In this document: in pieces, positions 35,351-45,959 of the stretch
How the letters are laid out: the number at the start of each line of letters is the position of its first letter
Position numbering within the stretch: position 1 is the first letter of the stretch
Assembly: GCA_030522415.1 (NCBI GenBank)
Contig: CM060121.1
Coordinates: 10,121,976 to 10,185,975, forward strand
Source of the DNA: Channallabes apus
Lineage: Eukaryota; Chordata; Actinopteri; Siluriformes; Clariidae
Reading direction: 5' to 3'
Length of the DNA stretch: 64,000 nucleotides
Position numbers and translations under genes: made by a program
The notes under the pieces: model-generated
What the model was told of the DNA's origin: nothing
Databases searched by the model: none
The model's input: only the letters and a program-made list of their open reading frames with translations

Positions 35351-35361
35351 AATGACCGAGT
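35351..35361 (+). other. Probable self-primer PBS of gypsy-2
   Basis: AATGACCGAGT lies one base after the LTR, the same spacing as in gypsy-1. It pairs with 35071-35081 except for one C-U mismatch at 35357. The gag ATG (35352-35354) lies inside the PBS. Confidence 0.6.
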
Positions 35362-35600
35362 CACTCGCGGTAAACCCAGCGGATTATGCGCACCTATGCG
35401 ACGTGGTAGATCGGCATGCCGAGCTAATTAACAAGCTAGACGGGGAGCTCGCTTCTCTTAGCCAGAGCGTCCAAGACATGGTGGCGGAGATTCGGCGGGA
35501 GAATGCGGATCTTCGCGAGGCTGTTGCTAGCGCCAGGCCAGAGACAGGAGAGTTACTCACCGGGTTCCCTTCAACTCTCCAGCATCACCACCAGTCCTTC
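35352..35600 (+). pseudogene. gag N-terminal remnant of gypsy-2
   Basis: From ATG 35352 the frame reads MTESLAVNPADYAHLCDVVD, then a coiled-coil-like stretch to about residue 65, as in gypsy-1 Gag. Shortly after, near 35570-35630, it runs directly into pre-protease sequence. The Gag core domain and CCHC knuckle are absent, which is best explained by one large deletion. No working particle protein could be made. Confidence 0.85.
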
Positions 35601-35639
35601 TCGGCTCATGGTTCAGGTACATCTCTAGTTTGGCCACAA

Positions 35640-38303
35640 ACGGGTCCGAAGCGCAGCGTTCATCGACTCCGGTGCCGCTGGTAACTTCATTGACTCTAAT
35701 TTTGCCAAAAAACTGGGGATGGAAATAGAGGCATTATCCCAGCCGGTTCAGGTTACATCTGTCGATGGTCGGCCCCTCTCCACCAGCCCCATTATCAACC
35801 AGACTCAACCCATCACGCTGCTCATTGAACATCACCAAGAAAAGATTCAATTTCACCTCACATCCATCTCCTCTCCACCCATCATTCTTGGCTTCCCCTG
35901 GCTTCGACAGCATGACCCGCTTATCTCGTGGTCTCAACGCCGGATCATACAATGGGGTCCGACCTGCGCTGAACTTTGCCTACAGGCAACGGCTGGGACG
36001 TGTTCTAGGGAGTCCGATGCTCCCGATGTCGACACCAACGCCATTCCAACCACCTACAGAGACCTGGCTGAAGAGTTCTGTAAAAGGCGTGCCACTCACC
36101 TTCCACCACATTGCCCCTACGATCTGGCGATAGACCTTCAGCTAGAACCATCCGCCCATCCTCCTCGCCTGCAGCCGCGGGGTTCTTCTTCGTGAAGAAG
36201 AAAGGGGGCAAACTTCACCCATGTGTTGACTATTGGGGGCTCAATAACATCACCGTTAAGAACCGACACCCTTTGCCTCTTACCAACTCTGCCCTGGACG
36301 CTCTCTCTGGTGCCACCATCTTCACGAAGTTGGACCTTCGGAGCGCCTACAACTTGGTGCGCATCAGAGAAGGCGATAAGTGGAAGACGGCTTTCATCAC
36401 CCCACAGGACATTACGAGAGCTTGGTCATCCCTTTTGGACTTTGTAACGCACCAGCAGCTTTTCAACATTTCATCAACGACACCTTAAGAGACATGTTAG
36501 GCCGTTGGGTCTTCGCCTACCTGGACGATATTCTCATATACTCCCGTACTACAGAAGAACACATTCTCCACGTCAGAGCGGTCCTCAAGAGATTGCTTCC
36601 CCACCAACTGTACTGCAAATTGGAAAAGTGCGCTTTTCACAAGCGCTCCACCACGTTCCTGGGTTTTGTCATGTCGTCCCAGGGTGTGGCCATGGACCCG
36701 CAAAAGCTGGAAGTTGTGCGTCATTGGCCCCTACCCAAGACCCTCAAGCAGCTTCAACGGTTTCTCGGGTTTGCGAACTTCTATCATCGCTTTATCGGAG
36801 CTACAGTACTGTTGCAGCACCACTAACCGCTCTGACGCTACCATCTGTCAACCCTTTTAAGCTCAACTCTTCTGCTATCTCCGCCTTCCAGGAATTATGC
36901 CACTGCTTCACCACCGCACCTATCCTCCTTCACCCCGATGCCAAGAGGCCATTTGTTGTAGAAGTGGACACCTCGGATGTGGGCGCCGGGGCTGTTCTCT
37001 CTCAATGAGGTCCGGACCAGAAACTACATCCATGCTGTTTCTACTCCAAGAAATTTGACTCCACTCAGCAGCGATACGGGGTAGGGGACCGCGAGGTGCT
37101 GGCCATAAAGTGGGCCTTGGAGGAGTGGCGTCACTGGCTCCAGGGCGCCAGAGAGCCATTCATTGTCTGGACAGATCATCAGAACTTCATCACCATCCAC
37201 ACCCTCAAACAGCTAAATCCCAGACAGGCGCGGTGGGCACTATTTTTCGAACAATATGATTTCCATCTCTCCTACCGTCCGGGGTCAAAGAACATCAAAG
37301 CAGACGCCCTCTCCCGGCAATATAAAGAGGACGCACCCCGGATGGACCCCCCGCCTGTCCTACCACCTTCAAGAATTCTGGCACCATTACAGTGGGATTT
37401 GGAAACGAGAGTGCGCCAGGCGCAGGCCGAGGAGACCCCACCGGCAGGTGTGCCACCTGGGCGACTCTACGTCAACCCTGCCATGAGAAAGGAAATGCTT
37501 CAGTGGGGCCACTCATCACCACTAGCAGGACATCCTGGAAATCGGCGCACCCAACAATTCATTCGCCGCGCCTTTTGGTGGCCATCCATGACCAAGGTTG
37601 TCGACGAGTTTGTCCAGGCGTGCCCAGTGTGTGCCAGGTCCAAAGACACCAACCAGCCATCACCAGGGGATCTCCAATCATTACCCATCCCCCGCAGACC
37701 TTGGACACACATTGCCATAGATTTCATCACACCATCAGCCCAACAGTTGGTCCGTCAGTGTCTGCGGCTGTGGAACAAGATGAACGCCGCCATCCGACAA
37801 GCCAACCATCGTTACGTCCACCAGCATCACCGTCGACACCCTCCGGGACGATTGTACAATGTAGGTGACAAGGTGTGGCTGTCAACAAAAAATTTACACC
37901 TTCATACCGAATCTCGGAAGCTCTCTCCCAGGTACATCGGACCGTACCGCATCACCCTCCGAATTAATCCTGTCACCTACTGGCTCCAGCTGCCTGTACT
38001 TCTCCCATACTTCATACTTCACAATTGAAACCTTTCACCACCTCTCCTATGATTCCACCCGCCCCCCTGCTCCTCCTCCCCGAATCATTGACGGTGGCCC
38101 TGCTTACACCGTTCGTCGGATCCTTGACTCGCGACCAAGGGGCCGAGGCACCCAGTACCTGGTCGACTGGGAAGGCTACGGTCCCGAGGAACGATCTTGG
38201 ATTCCGGCCCGGTTCATCCTCGACCGAGAGCTGATCAAGGACTACCGTCATCGGGTATCCTCCACCCCAGGACCGTCGGGAGTCGTCCTGGACAGAGGGG
38301 TAC
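35640..38303 (+). pseudogene. pol remnant of gypsy-2 with several deletions
   Basis: Seen in order: protease IDSGAAGN near 35660; protease-RT linker; a deletion near 36140 that joins the linker to RT just before [14 protein letters not shown]; a frameshift near 36405; RT YLDD at 36518-36529; another frame change near 36800; RNase H VDTSD near 36965 followed by TGA at 37006-37008 (CGA-to-TGA likely). The integrase HHCC finger lies at about 37505-37640. The first catalytic Asp (IDFIT, 37720) is kept, but the second Asp and the Glu are lost in an in-frame deletion near 37733. The C-terminal integrase part and the chromodomain ([15 protein letters not shown], about 38155-38200) follow, the latter in a shifted frame. 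No enzyme activity is expected. Confidence 0.9.
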
Positions 38304-38679
38304 TGTCACACACACACGTTTTGCGGCCGGCACTAGGACCCGGAAGTAGGACGGTCGCTAAACAGGAAGCATAAAAGGAGCCAAGATGGCGCTTCACTTC
38401 ACTCTGTCATTGAGTTTTGCCCATGTCGGTTCGGATCGTCTCCTTGCCATTTCGTGAGTACTCACTTTCTTGGGTTATCTTTCTGATTCGAGTGTGTGTT
38501 TTTAGGACGCGGGTTAAATTTGTGTTTTTCCCTTGCTCCCCTTCTGAGAGAGTCCTTAGATTAAATCGCGTGGTTATCCTGCCTACTCGCGTGCTTCCGC
38601 GTTTGGGTTTACCATCCACGCTACAAAAGGCTAACCGCTAGTGTGCTAATCTTCTGGTCATCCCGGTTAGTTCGTGACA
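38304..38679 (+). repeat. 3' LTR of gypsy-2 (376 bp)
   Basis: Same length and ends as the 5' LTR, with four substitutions. The TATA-like box and YY1 motif are conserved. Confidence 0.95.
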
Positions 38680-38796
38680 ATAACGTTACCGTGTCTAGAC
38701 CTGAAATAACTCCAAGTCATAACACAACCTCCTTGTACAGTGGGCACTATGCATGATGGGTACATGGCTTTATGCTCTTCCCTTCTTACTCTGACA

Positions 38797-40095
38797 TTTT
38801 TTTTTTTTTTTTCAATTTTATTTATATAGCGCTTTTAACAATGGTCATTGTCTCAAAGCAGCTTCACAAAAATTAAAGAAATTTAACAAAAAAAAAAAAC
38901 TGTATATAGAATAATTATATATAAAATAATAAATAAATAAATAAAATTATAATAGAAAATAAATAAATAAAAACAAATAATAATAATAATTATAGAAAAA
39001 AAAATAATTGGAAGTGTGGATGTGTGAGAAAAATGTGCAGATAATAATGAGACGAATGAATGAAATTTCTCTGATGAGCAAGCCAAGGGTGACGGCGACG
39101 GTGGCAAGGAAAAACTCCCTGAGATGGCAATAGGAAGAAACCTTGAGAGGAACCAGACTCAACAGGGAACCCATCCTCATTTGGGCGATAACAGATAGAA
39201 ATATAACATCTTGTGTGTTGTGCAGGTGAAAATTCAATATGACAGAAATTATTTAAATTGACATGAAGACCAGTTCAGCATAGGGACGAGTCAGTAGGTG
39301 CAGAGGGCAGATGAGGTCTGGATCACTGGAAGCACAGGAGCAGCATGTGTAGCTCCAATCATCATAAAGCTGAATCCAGCTGGAGCTGGTCCTTCTCTGG
39401 ATGCCTCAGGAACCTCGCAGGGTCGGCCTTTGTCTACTGAAGCTGGCAAAATCTCCCGATGCCTCGGGATGGGTAGAGAAATACAGAACAGATGGGGAGA
39501 ATTAGCGTAGTTGCCATTCGGTATAGGTGTACTGGAGTATGAGTACTGGGATGAGTTATGTGTATGCCAGATTAAAAAGATGCGTCTTGAGTCTACTTTT
39601 GAACTGAGAAACCGTGTCTGCTCCCCGAACACTGTCTGGAAGGCTATTCCAAAGCTTTGGAGCTAAATATGAAAAAGCCCTACCCCCTTTTGTAGATTTT
39701 GAAATTCTGGGAACTACCAGAAGTCCGGAGTTTTGTGATCTTAAGGCGCGTGGTGGATTGTAGCGTATCAGAAGACTGGTTAGGTATGTGGGAGCTAAAC
39801 CATTTAAGGCCTTGTATGTAAGTAATACTATTTTGTAATTTATTCTAAACTGAACAGGTAGCCAGTGCAGGGATGATAATATTGGGGTTATATGATCATA
39901 TTTTCTGGATCTAGTGAGAACCCTGGCAGCTGCATTTTGGATTAACTGAAGCTTGTTTATTGAGGATGCAGGACAACCACCTAGTAATGCATTACAATAG
40001 TCCAGTCTGGAGGTCATGAATGCATGAACTAGTTTTTCTGCATCAGATACGGATAAGATGTTCCTAAGTTTAGCAATATTTCGAAGATGGAAAAA
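38797..40095 (-). mobile_element. LINE (L2/jockey-like) 3' end, young, 5'-truncated
   Basis: The minus strand encodes the RT C-terminal end, then a UTR with the fish LINE tail, finishing in the TATATAGCGC motif and a poly-T (poly-A on the minus strand) near 38800. Its UTR is almost identical to the plus-strand copy at 56597-57330, so both copies are recent. It stops abruptly at about 40095, where Tc1-like sequence begins. Confidence 0.88.
39556..40095 (-). pseudogene. LINE reverse transcriptase C-terminal fragment
   Basis: Open for about 180 codons: FHLRNIAKLRNILSVSDAEK, TSRLDYCNALLGG, LQLIQNAAARVLTR, ITPILSSLHWLPV, LLTYKALNGLAP, APKLWNSLPDSVRG and FKSRLKTHLF. It is about as long as the 8157-8690 fragment but from a different subfamily. 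The frame continues upstream into Tc1-like DNA (to 40152), so the apparent start and first ~20 residues are chimeric and not part of the LINE. Catalytic RT motifs are missing. Confidence 0.85.
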
Positions 40096-40450
40096 GACAT
40101 GCCCTGGGTAACTCTGGAAAAGTGTCAATCTGGTCTCATCAGACCACATCACCTTCCAATAGTCCAGAGTCTAATCTTTATGCTCACTAGTTACAGTTTA
40201 GTACCAATCCCGCAAGCTGTTGTCACATTTTGTATGTGGAAATGCTTTCACTTTTTGATATTAAACATTTTCTGATACAACTTAAGCGTTTAAGTGATCA
40301 CCAATCAGAGTTATTCATGATTTTTCTGAATTTTACATTTCTTCTATAAATGTGATGGTTCACTAATATCCTTTAAGGTCTCAATGCTGCATTGGACAAT
40401 TCTTAACCCAATCCCAGTTATTTCAGTTTAGACTAATGATTTGATCATTC
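40096..40450 (-). pseudogene. Tc1-like transposase fragment
   Basis: The minus strand holds a TCTGGACTATTGGAAGGTG block and, right after, codons for MWSDETRLTLFQS, the SDE-type catalytic region of a Tc1-like transposase. Upstream sequence is unreadable as protein. The LINE at 38797-40095 cuts it at the 3' side. Confidence 0.6.
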
Positions 40451-40529
40451 TGGAACACAGTAATATCTTTCCCATCACATCAGAATGTGTCTTCTGACTG
40501 GGATGTTTAAGTAATGAAATGGTACTCAC

Positions 40530-41521
40530 TGTGAGGGTTGCCCACTAGAGGGCAGTGTTTTTACTTTGTAGTTTTGGTTCCTAGACTCAGTTTCCCAGAA
40601 GCCTCCTCGGTCAGGTGACATGGATACTCACCTGAACTGAGGAGGCTCATTAGCACTTTTATAAATACCTGTTTGTTCTGGGAAACTGGGTCGAGCATTG
40701 ATTTCTGTTATGTGGGTTTTGTTTTGTTCTTTTCTGTTTTAGTTTAAACAGTATGGTTGGCCTTTTTGTTTCAGGAGCATTTTAAGTTAAGTTTGTATTT
40801 GCTTTGATTTAGTTTATGTCTCTTTGTCTCTGTGTCTCCTAGCAGGATTAGCCTCTAGGAGAGTTAGCCTTTTGTGTTTACCCTTTTGTGTAAGTAACCC
40901 CCATTGCATGTTTAGCTAGTAGTCTGTTTCAATACTAATGAGGGTGATACTAACATGTCTAGATCTTAGTCTGTCTAGTCTTCGTGTCTGTCTAGTCTCA
41001 TTGTCTGCTTAGCTCTTAGTCTGTTTAGGTACTAACATCTTTAGCCACTAACCTTTAGAGTTCTTAGTCTGTTTCATACCTAGTCTGCTGTGTACCTTGT
41101 CTGTTCATTCCCTTGTGTCTCAGGCTACTGGCTGGTGTAGCCATTAGTCTGATTAGCTATGAGCTAGCTTAGCAGCTAATGTGCAGCTCAGCCAATAGAC
41201 CTAGCCAAGCCTGTCTTGTGTTTGTTTATCCCTTGCATGCATAGTCCCTTGTGTTTAGTCCTCTAGGCTGTTTAGTATGTCTTGTCTCGTCCAGTTAGTA
41301 TCCCCATGTCTGTACTGTATTAGATCATGTCATCCCGAGTCTGTTTGTATGTTGAGTTCTTGTTTGTTAGCATGCTCCATGTTTTTAGCCAACCTCCGTG
41401 GTTCATGTTCATGTTTGCTTTTTTGTTTGATTATTAAAGACTCTTTGCGTTTCACTGCATCCCCTCTGCATCTATGCCTCAACACCCAGCCCACAGTCCA
41501 ACACCATAGCAGAACGTGACA
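40530..41521 (+). mobile_element. Solo LTR, family S, plus strand (992 bp)
   Basis: Begins TGTGAGGGTTGCCC and ends AACGTGACA, flanked by a perfect 5-bp duplication CTCAC (40525-40529, 41522-41526). It is the inverted counterpart of the LTR at 26011-26996. An AATAAA-like ATTATTAAAGACTC stretch near 41432 could be the polyadenylation region. Confidence 0.92.
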
Positions 41522-41526
41522 CTCAC

Positions 41527-42699
41527 TGCATCAATAAGCATTAATGAACTGACGTCAGCTGTATTCAATTCAATGAGTATTTGGCTATTATAAGCCAAAC
41601 AGCAACCAAATCAAACAACAAATCTGTACACATACCCTGGTTAGACCATTCATATATAAACCTTTTTTCTTTAGTGCTTTTTCATCTGTGCACAATGTTC
41701 TTGTCAATGGTGTCATTTCCGTAAACATTCTGTAGTGCAGAGGGATTCGAGAGTTGGAGGCAACGATGGTGGAAATGCACCAAAAGGTTATGCATACTTT
41801 GGCATTACAGTACTTTCAGTACAACCATTGTCGCTTTTAACTTGTACTTACATCTCCAAAGACCTGACCCACTCCTCCAACAGCATCTCATCCCCTGCCA
41901 TTAAAAAATATTAGTGGCCATAATTTCTGCTTGACCAGACAAAGGAACAGTTTCCATCACATTTTTATGGCTGCCTCTGAGAGTTTCCTCCTCCACTTTA
42001 ACCGTACCGGCCCACATTCCTGCCTAACATCCCTTTAATTCATCTCCTGGTTTCAAACTGCTGTAATTACTATTTGTGCAATACGCTGTACTTGGGGTAA
42101 CAAATGACATTCCACACCACTAGATATTCCACACCATGCATTTGTATTATGACTATATTATACAATTTAAAATGCAATTATCTCCATGGTATTGTGCAAT
42201 GCAAAGCAATACTCTATATTTCATTTATTTGTGTTATCTTAGTTTAATTTATGAACTAAAGTGCAATTAACTACATTATGCAGTACCGTATATAATTTCT
42301 TTTTTTTTTTGTAAAATCTCTTTTCAGTTTATTACCTTAAATACAATTAAGTTCTGTGTACAGTATTGTGCAATGCATTTCTAACTCCACACTAAGCTGT
42401 TTGTAATTTATTTTGCACAATTTAATATTTATTCATATGCATCTGAAAGCATTAATATGCTGGTGGCTTGGAGTCCACTGCAGCGTTGCTGTGAACATTC
42501 AGCAAGTGTAACTCTCAGGAAAATACTGCCTGGTTTTGTCACTGAATATGTTCTGTTTTTTTGCAGGATAGTGCACAACCTCATACTGCCCACTGCAAAA
42601 CTTATACATGAACTTGCTCCAAGCCATTTCCACGTTTGGGTCATTAGAGAAGTTTCTGGGAGGCCAGCGTTTCAGTCATGAGCCATGACTCTGACATAC
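41527..42699. other. No recognisable gene or element
   Basis: A perfect TGACGTCA lies at 41550-41557. Otherwise AT-rich with no supportable open frame. A splice-acceptor-like TTTTTTTGCAG near 42565 has no exon I can defend. Confidence 0.45.
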
Positions 42700-43630
42700 T
42701 TTCTACCTCGAAGGTATACAATACCTAGCGAAATGTTGGGATGTGGCAGGGGATTATACAGAGAAAAAAAAATTTTTTTTACTCTTATACCTGTGTTCGG
42801 TTCTTCTGCAAAGACAAATGTCCAGGTTTGACTTGAATGTGCTTGGGTAGGTACAAACAAACTAACAAACATCCATGTCCCTAAACTATGAACTTGTGTG
42901 ATGTAATAGAGGCTAAAAGGCTGTTGAAATGCACAAAGATAATGTAAAGCATCCTGGCACACTAACCATGGGGTTAAATTCAAATAGCGATACAGATATT
43001 TACAGACACATACAGTACATGCTTCCTCTACAGAGCTCTGTCAGAGTTTATTTCTTTATAAAAAAGAATAAACACTCGTGACACGCTCTTATTCATAGTC
43101 TGTGCGAGATCCTACTGTAAGTATAATACAACACAAAATGAATTCCGTTTCATGCTCTAAACAGAAAACAAAAACTATTGAAAGAAGATCCCCTGCTTTA
43201 AAAGTCACAATGAACTGTGGATATTTAATTTTCCATCTTTATTTCATTAAAATAGCAGATATCAAAGCTATTTGTGTTCCTTTTAATACCAGTAGAAACA
43301 AATGAATTACTATGAATATACATCACAGGATAAGCAGACTGACATTTCTCCACTTCAGAGCTGTTTAAAGGTTTGGGAACAAATATTTCATTTGGTTCAT
43401 AACGATGCTTCAGTAATGGCTTCTATAACACAGGCAAATTCAATACTCCAGACTGGCACTGACACTGCAGTGATTCTGTATGTGAATATAAATGGAAAAC
43501 TGGGTATAATTTTGCAACACAAGGGGACGTTTGGTGTAATTTTACCTGCAACGCCAAAACCTGAATGATGAATAAATGACAGACTCCTAAATTGTAGCAC
43601 ACTTTCAGTCATAAGCTTGGAAACCACCAT
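42700..43630 (+). repeat. Copy B of the unassigned direct repeat (copy A at 33.76 kb)
   Basis: Same block order as copy A but longer, with extra DNA near 42950-42990 and 43090-43300. Identity varies from near-perfect 20-mers to unalignable gaps, so the copies are old or have been changed by indels. Confidence 0.85.
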
Positions 43631-44175
43631 GCAATGCACATCCAGCACAAACAGCAGGACATGAAAATGTCAAGAAATCAGTGGAGCTGAAGTTATGCTC
43701 GATCTTTCAATTGGGATGTAGGACCGCTTTAGTAAACAGTAATGTTCCATGTGTTAGTAAAGAAAATTATAAATCCTGTCAGTAATAAGAGTAGCATTTA
43801 GTGTACCACCAACATATATGAGTTTAAAATGCTTTTTTGGGGGGGGGGTTATGCATCATTTCCAAGGTTTGTGGAAAGAGGCAGACAGAAATCCATTCAT
43901 TGTTCTGTTTGTTTGTGTATTTTGGATGCAGTATAGAATTCCACATAGTACCCAATGTTTCCCAAAAGACAACAGTCCCCTTCATCAGCTATGCAAGCAC
44001 AGTGAGGCACTTTAGAAACAGAATACTATGCTTAGTTCTGTACTGTAGCTACTTATGTGTATACCTTCCTGATACTGCAAGGTTTGTTCATAGAACTAAA
44101 AAGCATTTTGGACTTAAACCGATAATTATTGGTGGTGCAGCAAACACAAGCGTCACCACTGACTGGAAATACTGC
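43631..44175. other. No recognisable feature
   Basis: A G9 run near 43840. Overlapping short open frames have no domain. Confidence 0.45.
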
Positions 44176-44179
44176 CATT

Positions 44180-44750
44180 TATTCACTCACTCACCGACTA
44201 TACTGCTTTATCCTGTATACAGGGTCACAAGATCCTGGAAGACTTGGAAGACTTAGGGCATGAAGCGGGGTACACCCTAGATAGGGTGCTAATCCACCAC
44301 AGGGCGCACACTCACATGCTCATTCACACACTATGGGCAATTTAGAAGGAGAATAAGAATGTTCAACTATTTGTCACATGTACTTTTACAGCACAATGAA
44401 ATGTTTTCTTCGCATATCCCAATTAGGAAACTGGGGTCAGAGCGCAGGGTCAGCCAGCTTACAGCACCCCTTGAGCAGATAGGGTTAAGGGCCTTGCTCA
44501 AGAGGTCAACAGTGGCGATGCTCGGGCTCGAACCCCGGACCTTCTGATCAGTAACCCACAGCCTTAACTGACTGAGCCACCACTGCCACGCCAATTAGAA
44601 ATTAGGAACGCCAATTAGCATGTCTTTGGACTGTGGTAGGAAACCCACCAAGTACGGGGAGAACATGCAAACTCCAAGCACACAGACTTGAGACGGAATC
44701 GAACCCGGACCCTGGAGGTGCAAAGCGACTGTGCTAACCACTAAGCCGCA
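44180..44750 (-). repeat. V-SINE-type SINE interrupted by another SINE
   Basis: The minus-strand SINE tail (CTCACTCACCGACTATACTG) and body run to about 44345. The remaining core and head (GCATGTCTTTGGACTGTGG, AACATGCAAACTCC, GGAATCGAACCCGGACC, CTAACCACTAAGCC) lie at 44605-44750. The 245 bases between are a second SINE. Confidence 0.85.
44346..44595 (-). repeat. tRNA-derived SINE of a second family, nested
   Basis: On the minus strand the head reads GGCAGTGGTGGCTCAGTCAG (A-box) and, 35 bases later, GGTTCGAGCCCG (B-box), a tRNA-like pol III promoter. The body contains CTTGAGCAAGGCC. AATTAG occurs at both edges and may be the target duplication. Confidence 0.75.
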
Positions 44751-45826
44751 GTGCTGCTGGGCATTTATTCATTATTACTAATAACATTACTGTTTGATAA
44801 AGTGGTGAAAGATGGCACACATACACATCAACCCACTCATGTAAAGGAATACATATACAGTACAGCGGAAAAAACATCTCAAGTCATCCCTCATTTCTTC
44901 ATATTAAATTGAATCATGATTTCCACTCTTGTCTTTTTCAGCATTCAGCATCAGCAATGTATGATCTGTCATCACCTGCACCTGTTTCTTATTGTTTCAT
45001 ACAGTTGTTCACTGTATGGCTTAACAAACAAAAAACATAGCTTTGAAACTGGACAGATACAGGCACTGGACTGAAAATAAGAAACAAAAAGCCCTTCAGG
45101 AAGCCTGGAGAACTATTCATCAAGACAAGAAAGTCGGTGAGCTTTGGGAGCAAAAATATGAAGAAATGAGGGGGTGGCTTGAGACGTTTGCGCAGTATTG
45201 TACATACAGTATCCATCTGAGCCTAGTCATTGATTTTCTCTAAGTGCAATGAAGCAAGTGGTCTCCTGAATGATTGAAGGTGAGGGTCTGGTGATTCGGC
45301 ATTGGCTTTAGAAAGCCACAGAGGCTGGACTTTCACATTATTAATGAAGCAGCACAGCAAAAACAAAAATCAATAAGACAATCAAAAAAGAAAATGCTTA
45401 TATGAAGTGCTGATTGTAATATCAAAGCAAAAGTGCATACATTTTACAAGCACTGAATTTTGGTCTCTTAACCTGGGGGAAAATCTGCAGTTTAGTCAGA
45501 GACCTGGAACATACAGTAAGCTGTGTGAGTTGTGTGAAAAACGAGACATGTGATTACACTCAAGGAGCTCTGTGTATTTGTGTGTGTGTGTGTGTGTGTG
45601 TTTGTCTGAGCCCTCTCGTCTTCAGTCTATGAGTAAGAGAAGGCAGGAGGCGTGGGAAAGTAATTTGCCGGACAGTGTGGGGGATAAAGTTTTTACATGC
45701 CCTTCTCAGGAAAACTAGTTGACTGTGTTTCATGCTGATCCTGGCTCTGTTTGAAAAAGCGAGAGTGGAATGGGGTGGCAGGTGGAGTGCAGGGTGGAGA
45801 TGTGGCGGAGAGGGTGAATAAAGGAG
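44751..45826. other. 3' flank and probable 3' UTR of SEPT9
   Basis: This is downstream of the SEPT9 stop on the minus strand, so part should be 3' UTR. The first TTTATT (AATAAA on the minus strand) I see is near 44764, which is not a firm call. A (GT)n tract lies at 45575-45601. A 66-codon plus-strand frame near 45043 resembles non-coding Tc1-like repeat DNA and is not annotated. Confidence 0.45.
45575..45601 (+). repeat. (GT)n microsatellite
   Basis: About 12 GT units, interrupted at the ends. Confidence 0.85.
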
Positions 45827-45959
45827 CTAGATCTCATGTGACGCTGGGTGGTGCTCGGAGATCCCATTGGCCTGCATGTTGTTCTCATTTAGGCGACGCA
45901 CGCGGTACATCTCATAGTGGATGCTGCTGGTGATGTCCTTAATGTTCTGCATATGGGTT
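45827..45959 (-). CDS. SEPT9: SEPT9 terminal coding exon
   Basis: Encodes [32 protein letters not shown] and [11 protein letters not shown] before TAG. Acceptor TTTCTACAG. The tail is short and has no coiled coil, as in other SEPT9 proteins. Confidence 0.95.

Larger units (their letters stand above)
34974..38679 (+). mobile_element. Ty3/gypsy chromodomain element, internally deleted (gypsy-2)
   Basis: Two 376-bp LTRs differ at four positions (about 99% identity) and are flanked by a perfect 5-bp duplication ATAAC (34969-34973, 38680-38684), so this is a complete, young insertion. At 3706 bp it is much shorter than intact relatives. Most of gag including the zinc knuckle, part of the protease-RT linker, and the integrase catalytic core are missing. 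It retains both LTRs, a PBS and a polypurine tract (AGAGGGG near 38295), so it may have been copied in trans by a complete relative. Confidence 0.95.

Noticed and set aside
39556..40152. 198-codon open frame that seems to start with a Tc1-like sequence and continue into LINE RT
   Set aside because: The first ~20 codons are Tc1-like transposase and the rest LINE; the frame crosses an insertion junction near 40095. It is an accident, not a fusion gene.
42540..42680. Possible exon after TTTTTTTGCAG near 42565
   Set aside because: No conserved protein, no donor that fits, and no neighbouring exon.
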